Part shown: positions 44,915 through 57,002 of the stretch, piece by piece
Layout: each line of letters starts with the position of its first letter
Position numbering within the stretch: the first letter of the stretch is position 1
Assembly (NCBI GenBank): GCA_944989445.1
Contig: CALYLW010000136.1
Span: forward strand, 1,479,413 to 1,543,412
Length of the DNA stretch: 64,000 nt
Source: Ampullaceana balthica
Taxonomy: Eukaryota > Mollusca > Gastropoda > Lymnaeidae
Reading direction: 5' to 3'
Made by a program: the position numbers and the translations under genes
Notes under the pieces: generated by a model
Seen by the model: only the letters and a program-made list of their open reading frames with translations
Databases searched by the model: none
Told to the model about the DNA's origin: nothing

Positions 44915-47432
44915 TCTAATATATAAAGCTCAAATGTTTGTATGTTTGTATGTTTCACTTTTTCGACTTTCTGTTAGACAATCACGGAAAAACCAAATGA
45001 CGGACGGGGACAAATTTGGCAGGACGGTTCCTTTTACCCTGAAGGTGGTTTCAAGTTAGTTTTTGTAATTGACCCTTTTGCCCGAATGCCGTAAATTAAA
45101 TAATAAGAAAATGCAGAGACAAAGAATAAAAAATTTAACCTCATTTCTGTATTGAACAAATTTACGCGGACGTTCAAATGCCGTTCAAAGCGAGTTACTT
45201 TTGCTGACGTTTTTTTTCCCCAATACTTTATTTTCAGCGGTGCGCATTCAAAAAATATTATAATGTCTAATTACGGTGCGCACATTTTCGTGTACGCTTC
45301 ATAATTTGAGCTGTGTAGTACAAATAATTGTCATTTTCTTTACTGTTACTTTCTATATATTAGATAGACACGTAAACATATTTAATTACACCTACCACAC
45401 GAAACATTAGATTTAATTGTTTACACGTTTAAATTTAATTGCGAATTTGTTTTAATTATTGACTGTTCCATAACTCGACATTTAATAAAAACCTATTTAT
45501 GTAATACTTGTGTCAGTATTTTTTTCAAGGCTTCATTTTTAGCGGTGCGCGTTCTAAAATCTTTTATCGCCTGAATACTGTGCGCACATTTTCGTGTACG
45601 TATCTTAAATTTAGCTGTGTCCTATTAATATAACATTTATATTTTGTTTGTCTTTTACATAAGCTATTTTTTTTAACATAACCTATACACTTATACTATT
45701 TAAACTTAGGCTACCGGACCTATTAACGTAAGTAGATTAAACTAAATATAGTGATCCTGAAAACGCTTAATTATTTTGTATTGCGAATTGAATATGTTAT
45801 GTTCATTCCTTTGATGATGGATTAACATAGGCTATTTTTAAAATCAATTATTGTCATGGTTTCAAGTTGCGTTTTTAACATAAAATTGATTTGTTTTTTT
45901 GTTGTTTTTTTTAAATTAGGAATATAGCCTAATTTCTTTATTTATCTTTATTATCTTTATCTCATAGACGCTGTTGCAAATATTGTATTAATTACAATTG
46001 TGTTTCGATGCAGTGTCGTAAATATATAAGAGCTTTTTTTAGTGACGACAGTGACAGAGATCTTTTGGAAACATGTCAACAAAGAAGTGTCCTTTTTTTA
46101 ATGGATACAAACAAACAAACATAAAAATATCAACTGAGCTTTATATATTACATATGCGTTTAAATTATTTTTATTTTAATTATTTTACGATGCATTGTGT
46201 TAATATTTTACATTCAATGAATAAAATTGGGATTTAAAAAAATTTAATTCATAACTCGACATTTAATTAAAAAACCATAGATGTAGCGAGTTTATTTTAT
46301 GTTGAAAGTGATGGCCTGTTTCAAATAAACTTACACTTTAAAACAGTCTACTTAAGCTTTAAATACACTATATATTATAAACTTTCGCTACCGAACGTAT
46401 TAACAAAACTTGACTAAATTTAATGAAGTGATCCTGAAAACGCTTAATTAATAGGAATTGCGAATTGAATATGTTTTTATGTTCATTCCTTTGTATTCAG
46501 AATAGCACAGGCCATTTCTAAAATTGCCTTTTAATCATTTTTAAGATGCACTCATTAACAGACGGTTGAATATTTTTTTTTCATTTTATTTTATTTTTCA
46601 GATATAAAATATGGTATGTGTGTGTGCATTGAATATAATTTACAAAATATGATGCCTTATCCGAAATAGGGAACACAAAAAAAAGATTCATTTTTGAAAT
46701 TATACACATAAACCGTATATATAAATCGTAAAATATAGAGACATAAAAAATGTTAAATAGTATTTCCCTGTACACACACTTATGAATACGTCAAAAGGAG
46801 GAGTTCTTTTGGTGCAGTACATTTACTTTATAACAAGACTTTATTTTATGCGGCCAGCTTTCTATATTGTCTAAATATGGTGTGCACATTTTTTATATCA
46901 TTTTAATACGACCGTTTTTTTAAAAAAGTTATTTTAGAAAGCACATTTATAATTTTGTTTATTTGCGCTATGAGTCACTTAGCTTTTGCCTTTTAAATGG
47001 ATAATGCCACATGTTCTTTATCTCATAGACGTGGTTACAAGTATTATATAGCTTACAATTGTGATACAATGCAGTTTCGTAATTATATATTAAATTTTTG
47101 AGTGACGAGGGGGGTAGAGCTCTTTCGGAAAACATATAAGTTATGTTAATTTTGTACAAGTGGGAATGAAATTGTAAATTTAGTTATTATGGCCGGCAAG
47201 AATCTTTATTTAATAAATCATATCTTTTAAATAGTAAGGTTATGTTAAAAGGCACTGCATTAAGTGAAAACAAGTCACGCGGTAAAATGGCATATCTTTG
47301 CTTCTCATACGATTTTATCTAAATAGATGATTCTGAAATTTAACTTGGCAAATAAAAATTGTAATAACCAGCAACTAATACTTGGATAAAGGGTCAGCAC
47401 ACTCCCGCTACCAAGTGCGGGTATTTTTCTAG
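44915..47432 (+). mobile_element. Non-autonomous Helitron, 2518 bp, intron 2
   Basis: It starts TCTAATATATAAAGCTCAAA after A and ends with hairpin CCCGC...GCGGG, TATTTTT and CTAG followed by T. Internal near-repeats carry GCGGTGCGCNTTC and GTGCGCACATTTTCGTGTAC (45236 and 45541) and AAAACGCTTAATTA (45758, 46436). No Rep/helicase frame. Confidence 0.75.
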
Positions 47433-48533
47433 TTTTTAATAAAATTTGAACACCAAAATTTTATTTTTAAGATTTGTAGTTTTAAAGTTATGAATTTTTA
47501 AAGTGCGGTTCATTTTATCACAATGCCCTAGGCATCTGTATATAAGAAGCTTCTGTAACAGATCAGATAAAACCCTCTTTAGCCTCCTTTAAATAATTTT
47601 ATTAAATATCAGAGAATTACCGGTACTTATTCATATGGAAAATGAAGTTTCTACATTTTCAGGAAATTTCGATTCCTTTTATGACCTTTTATGGATTATG
47701 CAAAGGTCTTTAATGTATAATATCTAAAGTTAGGTGTGTGAACAAAAAGTGTAACATTTGATAGATCCCTCGAAAGAAAGTTCTGAAAACATACAAAGCT
47801 AAGTTATTTCACTTATATTTAGAAAACAATATAAGCTAACTCTGCTATCCTATTAAATATCTTAAATGTAGAATGGCGTCAAAAGCTTTGAACCTAATGC
47901 TCTTATCCAGGGAAATTCTTCTAGCAACTTCGCCCCCCTCCCCAGAAGTAACTAATAGCAAGAGTCCATAACCTTGACGTTCCTCAATGAAAGGACCAAC
48001 TGGACACCCAGGTATAAGGTTGGAGGTGCATTCAACGAAATGTAACTCATAAAGGAGTGGTGGGATTTTGTACTTCGGGTTGCTACAATCTCGGCACCAA
48101 TCCGGCTCAGCATACGAGTCTATTGGTCATTGACCGTCACTAGATAAGGAGATTGTCAAAGTGACCAGCCTAAGTGTGTAACCCTGTCGGAATGTTTCCG
48201 CAGAGCTGACGTCTGCAGAGTTTCTTCGTGATACCTATTTGCTAATCCGTACTTAACTTACAGGTCCTAATCAGTTTATCTCAATGTTAGCTAGTGAGGA
48301 GGACGAAACGATCGCTTAGGATTACACGACCCTCAACGTATGCTTTGGTTTTCAGCACCGTCAATGCAGCTACTCCTGTGGTTCGCCTAAGACTCAGTTA
48401 CAGTACAATGTAACCTGACATCAAACAATTCTTTTACTTGATGTATTCTCTGGAAATTTTTGGTTTACATTCCGACCATGATGACATGACTAATACATAT
48501 TAACAATAATCCTCTATGTTTTTGTGTGTCCAG
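47433..48533. other. Rest of intron 2, no feature recognised
   Basis: About 47880-48420 is less AT-rich than its surroundings and has no TIR, tRNA box or conserved frame that I can place. It ends at the acceptor TTTTTGTGTGTCCAG of exon 3. Confidence 0.5.
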
Positions 48534-48917
48534 GTGAAGTTCTCGATCTATAAAGACGGCTTAATGAAACAGTTTCTTCTGTTCAATGGATCCTCGTCCA
48601 CATACACAGACTGGTTTTCCAATGAGAAATTAATCAACAGCTCCTGGGCCGACCTGTCAACGTCACCTTTCCTCTTTTTCAGCATCATTGGCGGGCAGAG
48701 CAGCGTGTCCAATCGGCGCTTCTATATTGAACATAGCCACACCGGGTGTGACACGGACAATGGTTGGTTCGCTTGCATTGACCAGGCATCGGACTACTGT
48801 TCGTACGGTAATAGAGAGTCGAATTTTCCTAAATTTCTTTACTCCCCCGAAGACACAAGAGTCAACAATGTCAACATGACAATGGCAGATATCATTGCCA
48901 TTTTTGTTAAATTTTGA
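48534..48917 (+). CDS. PAN-domain protein, exon 3 (terminal)
   Basis: 384 nt in phase 0 from VKFSIYKDGLMKQFLLFNGS through YTDWFSNEKLINSSWADLS, NRRFYIEHSHTGCDTDNGWF and ACIDQASDYCSYGNRES to MTMADIIAIFVKF and TGA. The WF...NSSW, RRFYI, C...GW and C-terminal ADxxAIFVK motifs are what I recall of the conserved C-terminal domain in the mollusc family. Four Cys here could form two disulfides. The 7-kb intron before it is packed with mobile elements. No canonical AATAAA close after the stop was found. Confidence 0.85.
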   Translation: MKFSIYKDGLMKQFLLFNGSSSTYTDWFSNEKLINSSWADLSTSPFLFFSIIGGQSSVSNRRFYIEHSHTGCDTDNGWFACIDQASDYCSYGNRESNFPKFLYSPEDTRVNNVNMTMADIIAIFVKF

Positions 48918-48972
48918 AAGATAAATGTAAAAAGAATGTTATTGTATAAGTTTTAAAAAAGTCATTATGTTG

Positions 48973-50403
48973 CCCATAAATGACGTCACGCACCTAAGAG
49001 GATTGGGGGTGGGGGGGGTCCGACAACTTGTGACGATGTGTGATTAGGGGAGGGGAGATGTTTGAGAACTGTGAAGTTACATCAAGTAGTGTACGTACAG
49101 CGATATTTAAAAATGTAACAGTTAATGACATCAAAAGTATTTTAAAAAGATAGAACAGTCCTTACCACATGAAGTAAATTTTAATTTAAAAAAAGAGACG
49201 GAACGACGCATAACATTTTTAAATCCCTTCTATTAACTTCAACGTCTTGTGTGTGTCTCTCTCTCTCTCTCTCTGTCTGTCGTGGGCGGTCGGAAAAACA
49301 GAAGTCGAAAATGACCAATTTCCCGTGATGCTATCGAGCTGAAATTTTGCACATAAACTCATGTCACCACACAATGTATTTTTTCAAAATTTCAGATCGA
49401 TCAAATGTACCGTAATTAAATTAATGCATTTTTAGTTTATCTCTATGTAACTCTATGTATCCGTCTGCTATTGTTGACATCCACGTGCCACTTGAGTTCA
49501 CTCTAGCCATCGCTGACAACATCCCCATGTTTTAAATGCAAGGGGAGTTCAGTCACGCTCAGTCTGTAAATGTTTGTCGCGCGATGCGTATTATATGGAA
49601 CATAATCATTACTTTTAATTATGTCTCATATATAACGGATTTATAGTCAAAAACTTTGTTTTTACGGGTTGTTTAATTAAATCCCTTATATTAACTTCAC
49701 CGTCGTCTCTCTCTGTCTGTCGTGGTCAGTCGGGCGGAAAAAAAAGTAAACAATGGCCCACTTCCCTGTGATGCTATCGAGCTGAAATTTTGCACATAGA
49801 CTTGTGTTACCTAACAATGCATTGCTTCAAAATTTCAGATCGATCGAAATGTACCGTAATTAAATTAATTAATTTTTAGTTTATCTCTATGTATCTCTAT
49901 GTAGCCGTCTGCTATTGTTGACCTCCACGTGTCACTGCATTTCACCCCAGCCATAGATGACCACATTCCCGTGTTTTACAGCAAGGAGAGTTCAGTCAAA
50001 TTCAGTCTGTAAATGTTTGTCGCGCGGTGCATATTGTATTGCACATAATCAATAATTTTAGTTATGTCTCATATATATAGGGATTTATAGTCAAAAACTT
50101 GGTTTTTACGCGTTGTTTAATTTTTATTTTTTCATGGGGGTGCTTTCGTAACCACGAAACAGCTGAAGTCGGGACAAGCGTAACCCGATGACTACCTGTA
50201 CATACTTAAATAATACAAGTCTGATTTGAAACATGCTCATTTTCATATAGAAAAAGTGGCTTTTATGGGTGTGGGTGGGGAGCTGTGGGACGTCATATTG
50301 GAGTGAGTGGGGGACGGGGGTCTAATGTTTGTTTTTTCGACGTGTGACGAGAGAGAGGGTTGAAAAATATGCCCACATCGCATTACGTCATTTATGGACG
50401 TTG
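48973..50403. mobile_element. Decayed GTCCATAAATGACGTCA-type MITE with nested repeat dimer
   Basis: CCCATAAATGACGTCACGCA near 48973 and ATTACGTCATTTATGGACG near 50400 are inverted and flank G-rich runs, as in the MITEs at 13107 and 43301. The interior is filled by the reversed ~500-bp repeat dimer (next entry), so the MITE appears to have been split by it. Confidence 0.5.
49222..50130. repeat. Tandem dimer of the ~500-bp family, reverse orientation
   Basis: Units begin at 49222 and 49681 with AAATCCCTTNTATTAACTTC and a CT-rich run. They share ATGCTATCGAGCTGAAATTT, GATCGATC-AAATGTACCGTA, TTTTTAGTTTATCTCTATG and TTATAGTCAAAAACTTNGTT. Period about 459 bp. Confidence 0.8.
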
Positions 50404-51629
50404 TAATCGCATGTTAATTTCTATTTTACCATATATTATCATTTCTCAATCATATTCAATCTGTTTTTGCTTAGAAAATTTAAAGAAATGTTAATTTTTC
50501 TAAAGATTTTAATGCTAACTTGGTGGTACATCTTTTTAAAAAGGAGACAATTTTTTCAGAGATATTTTTTCTATTCATCACTCTAATTTTGTTGTTGTCA
50601 AGCCAGATTTATTTTAAATTTGTACCATTTTTTTTATTTTTGGTATAACATCTAAAAAATAAAAGTGATTTAAGTGTCGTGAATGAGGAGTTATCACTGT
50701 TAAAAAATGTAAAGAAGTCTGTGTTTCCATTGAATTAAAAAAATTTTGTAACTATAAATAAGAAAATTATGAATATTCGTAAAATAATGGAAAATAAAAT
50801 TAATACACAAAATATTACAATCAGGGCATACTCATTTAATATGCCAGTTTGAATAGGGTTCGCCGTTTTCTCACATCAGTAATAAGGCTGTATTTGATCA
50901 CATATAAAGACTGAGTACGGAACTTATTAGAATCACTCATACACTGTATTTATTTTCCACAAATTCATTATGAAATCAGTGTCGGCCTTTTTGCTTTGTG
51001 TGCATTCTTTGTAATCTAAATATGACAGCTGATAGTTACATCATACCTTTTCTACATTTGTATTTATTTAACAGCTGTATCATTAAAGAGTAGTATAAGA
51101 CAACAGTACTACTTACTTCTTTGGGGTTCTGAGATCAATTCCAGTCTCCTTAAATTTGCGCTTTATTGAAAGTATCATTTATTTTACTAAATTTTCCCAA
51201 ATCGCTCAAATTCACGCTCAAAATGCTCTAATATCTTAATGATTTCATCTAGCTTCAAATAAAATGCTTGTGACGCTTCCAAAGACATCAGTAAAAGCTT
51301 TTTAATCTCATTACATTTGGCATAACAGCTGAAGTAGATTCCATTTGCCCGGAACATTTTGTGACTACACACGAGTTTTGTCCTTTACGAGTTCTTTAAA
51401 TTTAATTTTAAAATTGTGATGAAGGTTAGTAAAACATATAGAGTGACTGGAAACTATCAAATGGTTTACTGCAACTCAATAACTCTCTAAATCACACACA
51501 TACATAAATATTAAGATGAGACAAGCAAGGAAACAATGTTTAGTTTAAATCTTTACGGCATCAATCAATCAAATCAGAAAAAAAAATATCTTCAGTGAGT
51601 AGCAAGTACTTGAAGAACCACTTGAGAGT

Positions 51630-51733
51630 CTAAACCCAAGATCTGTGTCCAATGAACTGGGCGACAAGAACTGTAGTCGAGATGGACGCCAGGAGAGTTA
51701 TTGACATTTCCACAATTCCCTTATGAAAGTCAG
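51630..51733 (-). CDS. Terminal exon with hydrophobic C-terminal segment (membrane anchor) of the two-domain gene
   Basis: On the minus strand an acceptor ATTTCTCAAACAG is followed by CT, which completes the phase-1 codon left by the exon at 52002 (G+CT = Ala). The frame then reads DFHKGIVEM, SITLLASISTTVLVAQFIG, HRSWV and TAG. The 19-20 residue hydrophobic stretch followed by a five-residue basic tail is either a type I transmembrane anchor with a minimal cytoplasmic tail or a GPI-attachment signal. Phase and position match what the upstream exons need. Inferred from splice logic. Confidence 0.65.
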
Positions 51734-52001
51734 CTGTTTGAGAAATATGTTAGAGGAATTTACAAGGCTATTTCATTTATGGTATTTGAGTGCAAAATAT
51801 AAAAGTGTTCCGATGATAGCATTCAATAAAATGTGTTTCTTATATAATTAACGACAAAATTTAGTCCAAACATATTCCAAATTCAAGATAATGTATTAAA
51901 ACGTTACTTTTATCTTAGTTTACTCTACTTTGATAAAGATAGAAAATTGGGAAATAAAAAAAGAATTAAATAATATAAAATCTGATCACCTAAATGCGTA
52001 C
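51734..52001 (-). other. Intron between domain exon 2 and the terminal exon
   Basis: The donor GTACGC (after GAAAG) and the acceptor CAAACAG bound a 268-bp AT-rich intron. Confidence 0.55.
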
Positions 52002-52328
52002 CTTTCGAGCTCAGCAGAAACGATGATGACTCTATCACCAAAACTGAATAATTTGAATAGTTAGCGGTGCATTTACAATCAAACCATTTATCCACGACAC
52101 TTGTGGTAAATGGGAATATCGAATTCGAGCTAAACGAAATATTTGTAGACGTAGAAGACGTGTCGTCTGATAGGTGGCAAGAAAACTCCAGTGACCATAC
52201 TCGAATAGGAACCGAGCATAAAAAGTCCTCTTTAATTTCCATCTGCCTATTCGAGTTGGCTCTAAGTGGAACTCGAAGTGTTGAGCCGTCTGGCACGGTC
52301 GTTCCTTTCCACGTAACTGCAACATTAG
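52002..52328 (-). CDS. Extracellular four-cysteine domain, copy 2 (327-nt exon)
   Basis: The exon lies between acceptor CTCTTTAACAG and donor GTACGC, exactly 327 nt, phase 1 at both ends. It codes NVAVTWKGTTVPDGSTLRVP, MEIKEDFLCSVPIRVWSLEF, SC...DKWFDCKC and ESSSFLLSSK. Compared with copy 1 it keeps W-G-T-VP-GS-LRVP, EIK-DF-C, EF-C, W-C-C and ESSSF-LSSK, giving four conserved cysteines (C...C...CxC). The size and cysteine/tryptophan pattern suggest a beta-sandwich, Ig-like fold, but I do not recognise a named family. Confidence 0.75.
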
Positions 52329-52404
52329 CTGTTAAAGAGAGAGGTATAATTATAATTTCACTCCCATTATTATTACAGTTTAGTTTATCAGTTAAAAAAT
52401 TTTC

Positions 52405-54655
52405 AGATTGAGATATCAGTGCCAGCATGTTTAGTTTGAGATATCAGTGCCAGCATGTTTAGTTTGAGATATCAGTGCTAGCATGTTTAGTTTGAGATAT
52501 CAGTGCCAGCATGTTTAGTTTGAAATATCAGTGCCAGCATGTTTAGTTTGAGATATCAGTGCCAACATGTTTAGTTTGAAATATCAGTGCCAGCATGTTT
52601 AGTTTGAGATATCAGTGCCAGCATGTTTAGTTTGAAATATCAGTGCCAGCATGTTTAGTTTGTGATATCAGTGCCAGCATGTTTAGTTTGAGATATCAGT
52701 GCCAGCATGTTTAGTTTGAGATATCAGTGCCAGCATGTTTAGTTTGAGATATCAGTGCCAGCATGTTTATTTTGAGATATCAGTGCCAACATGTTTAGTT
52801 TGAGATATCAGTGCCAACATGTTTAGTTTGAGATATCAGTGCCAGTATATTTAGTTTGAGATATCAGTGCCAGCATGTTTAGTTTGAGATATCATTGCCA
52901 GCATGTTTAGTTTGAGATATCAGTGCCAGCATGTTTAGTTTGAGATATCAGTGCCAGCATGTTTATTTTGAGATATCAGTGCCAACATGTTTAGTTTGAG
53001 ATATCAGTGCCAACATGTTTAGTTTGAGATATCAGTGCCAGTATATTTAGTTTGAGATATCAGTGCCAGCATGTTTAGTTTGAGATATCATTGCCAGCAT
53101 GTTTAGTTTGAGATATCAGTGCCAGCATGTTTAGTTTGAGATATCAGTGCCAACATGTTTAGTTTGAGATATCAGTGCCAACTGTTTAGTTTGAGATATC
53201 AGTGCCAGCATATTTAGTTTGAGATATCAGTGCCAGCATGTTTAGTTTGAGATATCAGTGCCAGCATATTTAGTTTGAGATATCAGTGCCAGCATGTTTA
53301 TTTTGAGATATCAGTGCCAGCATGTTTAGTTTGAGATATCAGTGCCAGCATGTTTAGTTTGTGATATCAGTGCCAGCATGTTTAGTTTGAGATATCAGTG
53401 CCAGCATGTTTAGTTTAATATATCAGTGCTAGCATGTTTAGTTTGAGATATCAGTGCCAGCATGTTTAGTTTGAGATATCAGTGCCAACATGTTTAGTTT
53501 GAGATATCAGTGCCAGTATATTTAGTTTGAGATATCAGTGCCAGCATGTTTAGTTTGAGATATCATTGCCAGCATGTTTAGTTTGAGATATCAGTGCCAG
53601 CATGTTTAGTTTGAGATATCAGTGCCAACATGTTTAGTTTGAGATATCAGTGCCAACTGTTTAGTTTGAGATATCAGTGCCAGCATATTTAGTTTGAGAT
53701 ATCAGTGCCAGCATGTTTAGTTTGAGATATCAGTGCCAGCATATTTAGTTTGAGATATCAGTGCCAGCATGTTTATTTTGAGATATCAGTGCCAGCATGT
53801 TTAGTTTGAGATATCAGTGCCAGCATGTTTAGTTTGTGATATCAGTGCCAGCATGTTTAGTTTGAGATATCAGTGCCAGCATGTTTAGTTTAATATATCA
53901 GTGCTAGCATGTTTAGTTTGAGATATCAGTGCCAGCATGTTTAGTTTGAGATATCAGTGCCAGCATGTTTATTTTGAGATATCAGTGCCAACATGTTTAG
54001 TTTGAGATATCAGTGCCAACATGTTTAGTTTGAGATATCAGTGCCAGTATATTTAGTTTGAGATATCAGTGCCAGCATGTTTAGTTTGAGATATCATTGC
54101 CAGCATGTTTAGTTTGAGATATCAGTGCCAGCATGTTTAGTTTGATATATCAGTGCCAGCATGTTTAGTTTGAGATATCAGTGCCAGCATGTTTAGTTTG
54201 ATATATCAGTGCCAGCATGTTTAGTTTGAGATATCAGTGCCAGCATGTTTAGTTTGAGATATCAGTGCCAGCATGTTTAGTTTGAGATATCAGTGCCAGC
54301 ATGTTTAGTTTGAGTCGTGATAAAATGTTTAGTTTGAGATATCAGTGCCAGCATGTTTAGTTTGAGTCGTGATAAAATGTTTAGTTTGAGATATCAGTGC
54401 CAGCATGTTTAGTTTGAGTCGTGATAAAATGTTTAGTTTGAGATATCAGTGTCAGCATGTTTAGTTTGAGTCGTGATAAAATGTTTAGTTTGAGATATCA
54501 GTGCCAGCATGTTTAGTTTGAGTCGTGATAAAATGTTTAGTTTGAGATATCAGTGCCAACATGTTTAGTTTGAGTCGTGATAAAATGTTTAGTTTGAGAT
54601 ATCAGTGCCAGCATGTTTAGTTTGAGTCGTGATAAAATGTTTAGTTTGATTTGTC
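52405..54655. repeat. 28-bp minisatellite, about 80 units, with higher-order structure
   Basis: The unit is AGATATCAGTGCCAGCATGT plus TTAGTTTG. Variants (TTTATTTTG, CCAACATG, CCAGTATATT, CATTGCC, one 27-bp unit CCAACTGTTT) recur in blocks. A 475-bp block repeats exactly in variant order (27-bp unit at 53181 and 53656; TTTAATATATC at 53414 and 53889). From 54310 units alternate with GTCGTGATAAAATGTTTAGT. It lies in the intron upstream of domain exon 2 and ends about 75 bp from that acceptor. Confidence 0.95.
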
Positions 54656-55695
54656 AGTGTCACAATGTTAAGTCAAACAAATGTCTCTCTTTCTAATTCT
54701 GTCTCTAGCACACACATCGACTCCTATGTTCATTACTGTTTATACACTTCGTCGTCAAAATGAAAAATTTTGGTCCCTTATCTACTACTACAAACAATTC
54801 ACCGTTTTTACAGTTACCCACTCTCTGGTATAACAAAATAAAAACACCCGTATTTATTTGATGTTTTGGTCCAGGGTTTACACAATTACACTGCAACCTC
54901 ACAGACGCATTTGTCTATCTTGACAAACGCAATCAGGCCACGCAACAAACAATTTTGTGGGAGAAGGTTATTTTTGCTTGTCTATTACACAATATTATTG
55001 CACCCTAAACTTTCTCGTATCCTTGTTTTATGTCTAGTTTGCATTTTTTCTTAGTTTTAAATGTTGATGGTGTGTTGGTTTTCCTGGTTTGACGAGGCAA
55101 CCCATTTCACACGTCCGAATTCCAGACGGAATGAACGAGAAATTTGATGTGTTTGTTCTTTTATGCGAAATAAAAAAAATGTATTTATCACTATGTCCAT
55201 TTGACGGTTTATCAGACTATTATTTGTTGTATTTCCACGTTAGATTTAAGCATGATGTATTATTATTACTTTGCTCTTTGTTTTTCATTCCTCTAGTGTT
55301 TCAAAGTTTGTATTTTTAACAAATGGTGCTATTGTTTTCAATTTTAAATATTCTCCAACAATGAGTCATGCAGCTTGATTTTTTTAAAAATATATAATTT
55401 GCTCAACATACAGCAGATGCATATTAAAATACTGGTCCTACCAAAGTACGGTAGCATTAAATTTTTATATTCTCAGTATATTTGAAAAAAAGAAATCTTT
55501 TATTGAAACCTCCAACAATGAAGGATTTTTTTTTAAAAACTTCTTCATTGACATCGAGATTCAATGATAATTTCTCAAATATTGTTACTACTAAGGATTT
55601 TCCTCTTTATTATTTTATTTAGAGTTTTCTATTAAGGAAATAGATTGCATTTTATTTATTTCTTTTCCTTTGATATACTTAATTGTAGATAGAAC

Positions 55696-55944
55696 TTCCA
55701 GTGCTTTTTTGGTAACAAAATAGTGCCGGTACTCAGTGATGGATTGCCTAACTTTTAACTACCAGTTCGCACCTCGATGCAAGCTAAATCACAACTGCAA
55801 AGATACCAAATGTCTAAAACTATTTTATTTTATAATTAACCAATAATAATAAACGTTAAAATACAAGAAAAGTAATATTTTTTCCCACATTGAAAAAGGT
55901 GCCGGTACGCCGTACCGGTGCGTACCGTCACAAAAAAAGCACTG
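55696..55944. mobile_element. hAT-type MITE with perfect 8-bp TSD
   Basis: Near-terminal CAGTGCTTTTTTGGTAAC and GTCACAAAAAAAGCACTG are inverted, with GTGCCGGTAC and GGTGCGTACCG blocks inside. GATAGAAC at 55688-55695 and 55945-55952 is a perfect target duplication. A decayed relative lies near 57003-57182. Confidence 0.7.
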
Positions 55945-56502
55945 GATAGAACACATATTATTAAACTACAATCACTTAAAGTAAATAAGGTATTGTGGAT
56001 TGTAGATACTGTAGTGGCGTACCAAAGTTTCTAAGTCTAGGGTAAATCATATCCTCCAAAGCCCTAAAAACAATTCTTAAGAGTCTGACAGAAAACTGTC
56101 TTTTGAATTTGACATTTCCAATACGGAAGTAATTCAATAATTTTATTTAAATTGATAAAAATGAATTACAACTCAAAACAAATTTTGGATCCCTGATTTC
56201 GATAAGTCTTTTGCTCCATAAAAAAATTGGATATTTACGAATTATTACACATGTTACATATTACTTATAATGAATATTATTTGATTAAAATATAGAAAAA
56301 TCCTTTTACCCCAAAGAGACTTTAAAAAAAAATTTTTTTTAAAGAAATAATGACAAACATTTTTTAAAACTTTTGATCAATCAACATTAATTTGTTGGGG
56401 GTGCGGGTGGGGTTAAAGATTGTTCTAATTAATTAATGTCATGCGTATTTCATCGGTAAAAAAAATCAACAACAAAGTGTTTTTAAAAAATGTAATGTGT
56501 AC

Positions 56503-56829
56503 CTTTTGAGCTCAAGTGGAATGACGATGATTCTCTGAATAAAAATGAAATAGCTCTGCATTCGCAACTAATCCATTCATCTACATTTGTAGTTGTAAGT
56601 GTAAATACCGCTTCAAAGTTATAAAAGACATACTGAGACTTAGAAACTACAGAGCCTTCTAAGCCTTTTATTCCGTTGCATACAAACTCAATTTTGTAGA
56701 ATGTGTTTAGTGCGTAGCATGCAAAGTCCTGTTTAATTTCAAGGTTCCCACGACTTGTAGTCCTGACTGGAACTCGAAGCCAGGAACCTTCTGGCACATC
56801 CGTTCCATTCCACTTCACTTTAACAAAAG
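56503..56829 (-). CDS. Extracellular four-cysteine domain, copy 1 (327-nt exon)
   Basis: Acceptor TCTCTAATCACAG, donor GTACAC, 327 nt, phase 1-1, the same length and phase as copy 2. It codes FVKVKWNGTDVPEGSWLRVP, NLEIKQDFACYALNTFYKIE, FVC...VDEWISCECRAISF and ESSSFHLSSK. As with copy 2 the joining codon is Ala (G+CT). The product would be ...-domain 1-domain 2-anchor. Signal-peptide and further domain exons must lie upstream (to the right); none were recognised before 64000, so this gene is incomplete in the window. Confidence 0.75.
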
Positions 56830-57002
56830 CTGTGATTAGAGACGTACAATGGATTATGAGATTGTGAAACAGAGTCTCATTAAGCTTAGTCTAATCGTGT
56901 TAGTCCCGATATGTCTAGGTTAAGTTGGTCAAAATATTATATGGGTTACATTTGATTTCTTTTCGTGTTATACTTAACTTGGATTAATTTACTCTTTACC
57001 AG

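Noticed and set aside
51187..51372. Reverse-strand 61-codon frame as the last exon of the two-domain gene
   Set aside because: No acceptor in the required phase 1 with a pyrimidine tract was found; the exon at 51630-51733 fits phase and has a membrane anchor. A helical EFERFGKI-type tail remains unexplained.
52405..54655. CRISPR-like array of 28-bp repeats
   Set aside because: Repeats abut directly with no unique spacers, and the genome is eukaryotic; it is a minisatellite with higher-order blocks.
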